Assembly (NCBI RefSeq): GCF_025813715.1
Contig: NZ_CP107532.1
Span: 4,480,001-4,544,000, forward strand
Length of the DNA: 64,000 nucleotides
Source of the DNA: Methylobacterium sp. FF17
GTDB taxonomy: Bacteria > Pseudomonadota > Alphaproteobacteria > Rhizobiales > Beijerinckiaceae
Direction: 5' to 3'
Shown here: positions 63,285 through 64,000 of the stretch, one piece after another
Layout: the number at the start of each line of letters is the position of its first letter
Numbering within the stretch: position 1 is the first letter of the stretch
Notes under the pieces: model-generated
The model's input: the letters and a program-made list of their open reading frames with translations, nothing else
What the model was told of the DNA's origin: nothing
Databases searched by the model: none
Program-made: the position numbers and the translations under genes

Positions 63285-64000
63285 TCAAAACCCTCCTGAT
63301 AGCAGGACGAATAGTGCGGAGCCCGCGAGGGCGGCCGTTTCGATGAGCTGAGCGGAGCGGACCAGGTTCGGCCGGAGGCGAGTGGCGGACACCGTGTTGG
63401 GCGCCCAGCGCGATCCGAGGGCGACACGGACCACGAGCTGGCGGGCGCGATCCTCGCCGGGCACGTCGAACACGTAGGCCAGCTCGGCGGCCGTCTCGTC
63501 CCAGAGGACGGCCTTCGCAGTGCCGATCGTCTCCGGCAGACGGCGCACCAGGCGCGCGACCTCCGGGGTGCTCGACACCGCCGGGCTCAGGATCTCGGGC
63601 GCCGTGGCGGCATCCACCGCGATCGCGCCGCTCCCGAGCCGCACGCCATTCCGATCGAGCGCGTCGAGGACCGGACGTGATACCGCCCCGACCGACCAAG
63701 GCGATTGGTCGACCGGCTGCCTCCGCGAGGCGCGATCAAGCCAGGGTTCGAACTCATCGGCGAGGCGGCGCGCCGGCCATTCCGGCGCCGCGATCGCGGA
63801 GGCCGACAGGACCGGGGGCGCGTCGGAGAGCTTCTGAGCCACCACCGAGGCGCGCCAGCCAGCCTTGCCGGGGTTATAGGCCCAACCCGGATCGATGCCG
63901 TCCGGCACCCGCGTGATCTGTCCGGTGCGGTGGTTGACGAAGGTCCGGCTGGTCTCGGGGGGCGGCGTGAACTTGAGCTGGGGCCGCAGGCGCTCGACAT
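63285..64000 (-). CDS. Phage minor head protein MuF/SPP1 gp7-type, C-terminal part, with extra C-terminal domain (partial)
   Basis: Open from the window edge (frame LRPQLKFTPPPETSRTFVNH at the edge) to TGA 63285-63287; 238 residues visible. The text KFTPPPETSRTFVNHRTGQI followed by GIDPGWAYNPGKA is the usual end of the Mu gpF-like head morphogenesis domain. Beyond it about 140 residues continue: RLPETIGTAKAVLWDETAAE, LAYVFDVPGEDRARQLVVRV, then a final hydrophobic segment (IETAALAGSALFVLLSGGF). The middle resembles PBECR-type nuclease domains attached to MuF proteins; that is my recollection of the pattern, not a computed match. Confidence 0.72.
   Translation of the reverse strand, partial: VERLRPQLKFTPPPETSRTFVNHRTGQITRVPDGIDPGWAYNPGKAGWRASVVAQKLSDAPPVLSASAIAAPEWPARRLADEFEPWLDRASRRQPVDQSPWSVGAVSRPVLDALDRNGVRLGSGAIAVDAATAPEILSPAVSSTPEVARLVRRLPETIGTAKAVLWDETAAELAYVFDVPGEDRARQLVVRVALGSRWAPNTVSATRLRPNLVRSAQLIETAALAGSALFVLLSGGF

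Larger units (their letters stand above)
39317..64000 (-). mobile_element. Mu-like transposable prophage, late region and right end (left end outside)
   Basis: All genes from 39461 to the edge lie on the minus strand in the order of a Mu-type phage head (MuF, protease I, T, FluMu-N, J, G) joined to a lambda-like siphophage tail. The right boundary is set at TG 39317-39318, where homology to the glycosyltransferase stops and the phage end repeats begin. Mu-like phages integrate by a DDE transposase with a 5-bp target duplication, here predicted to be cgccg (39312-39316). The transposase, repressor, lysis, terminase and portal genes are not in the window. Confidence 0.87.

Noticed and set aside
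39317..64000. The phage region as a gene transfer agent
   Set aside because: Protease I, gpT, FluMu-N, gpG and DUF1320 proteins, the end repeats and a disrupted target gene indicate a Mu-like prophage, not an RcGTA-type cluster.

Overview
The window is GC-rich bacterial DNA. The gene content (HdaA, a Ppk1/Ppx pair, a fused transaldolase-glucose-6-phosphate isomerase, an HWE-family kinase and a NasS/NasT-controlled nitrate operon) fits an alphaproteobacterium of the Hyphomicrobiales, most likely Methylobacterium or Methylorubrum. That assignment is inference from gene content and codon use; no rRNA gene is present.

Layout of the chromosomal part. 1-5.1 kb: the end of a membrane permease gene, hdaA, then ppk1 and ppx, which make and degrade polyphosphate. 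5.1-13.1 kb: a YgjV-like membrane protein, a Tat-exported formamidase/acetamidase-family protein divergent from a PAS-LuxR regulator, a Crp/Fnr regulator, a GAF-HWE histidine kinase and a glycine/alanine-rich membrane protein. 13.2-21.1 kb, minus strand: the tal-pgi fusion, transketolase, a GH15 glucoamylase/trehalase-type enzyme and a proline/alanine-rich anchored protein. 21.2-35.5 kb: a complete nitrate assimilation locus (nasT, nasS, nrtA, nrtB, nrtD, NirB-like FAD oxidoreductase, nirA, Fe-S/FAD/NADPH reductase, nasA, cysG). Sigma-54-type promoters lie before nasT and before nrtA. The nrtA leader carries two ANTAR-type hexaloop hairpins, and the second is mutually exclusive with an intrinsic terminator. 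This is a readable nitrate-responsive antitermination switch. 35.2-39.3 kb: a fatty-acid desaturase divergent from an ArsR repressor with two matching operators, SCO1/SenC, a DHDPS-family aldolase and the 3' remnant of a GT2 glycosyltransferase.

From 39,317 to the right edge, the minus strand is the late region of a Mu-like (transposable) prophage with a long non-contractile tail of the B3/D3112/RcapMu type. Its right end starts with TG plus three spaced repeats and interrupts the GT2 gene. Read right to left, the order is MuF-type minor head protein (partial), a large two-fold-duplicated ConA/LamG-like protein, a GH26-like glycosidase, Mu I protease, capsid cement protein, Mu gpT major head protein, FluMu-N protein, gp36/gpJ, gpG, tail terminator, tail tube, a tail chaperone pair joined by a -1 frameshift at G GGA AAC, tape measure with an embedded lysozyme-like domain, distal tail, DUF1833, NlpC/P60, gpJ-like tail tip, SGNH-hydrolase tail protein and a LamG-like terminal protein. 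Early genes (transposase, repressor, lysis, terminase, portal) and the left end lie outside the window.

The most unusual parts are the carbohydrate-active cassette (ConA/LamG plus GH26) inserted between the head genes F and I, the possible toxin domain at the end of the MuF protein, and the compact sigma-54/ANTAR control region of the nitrate operon.
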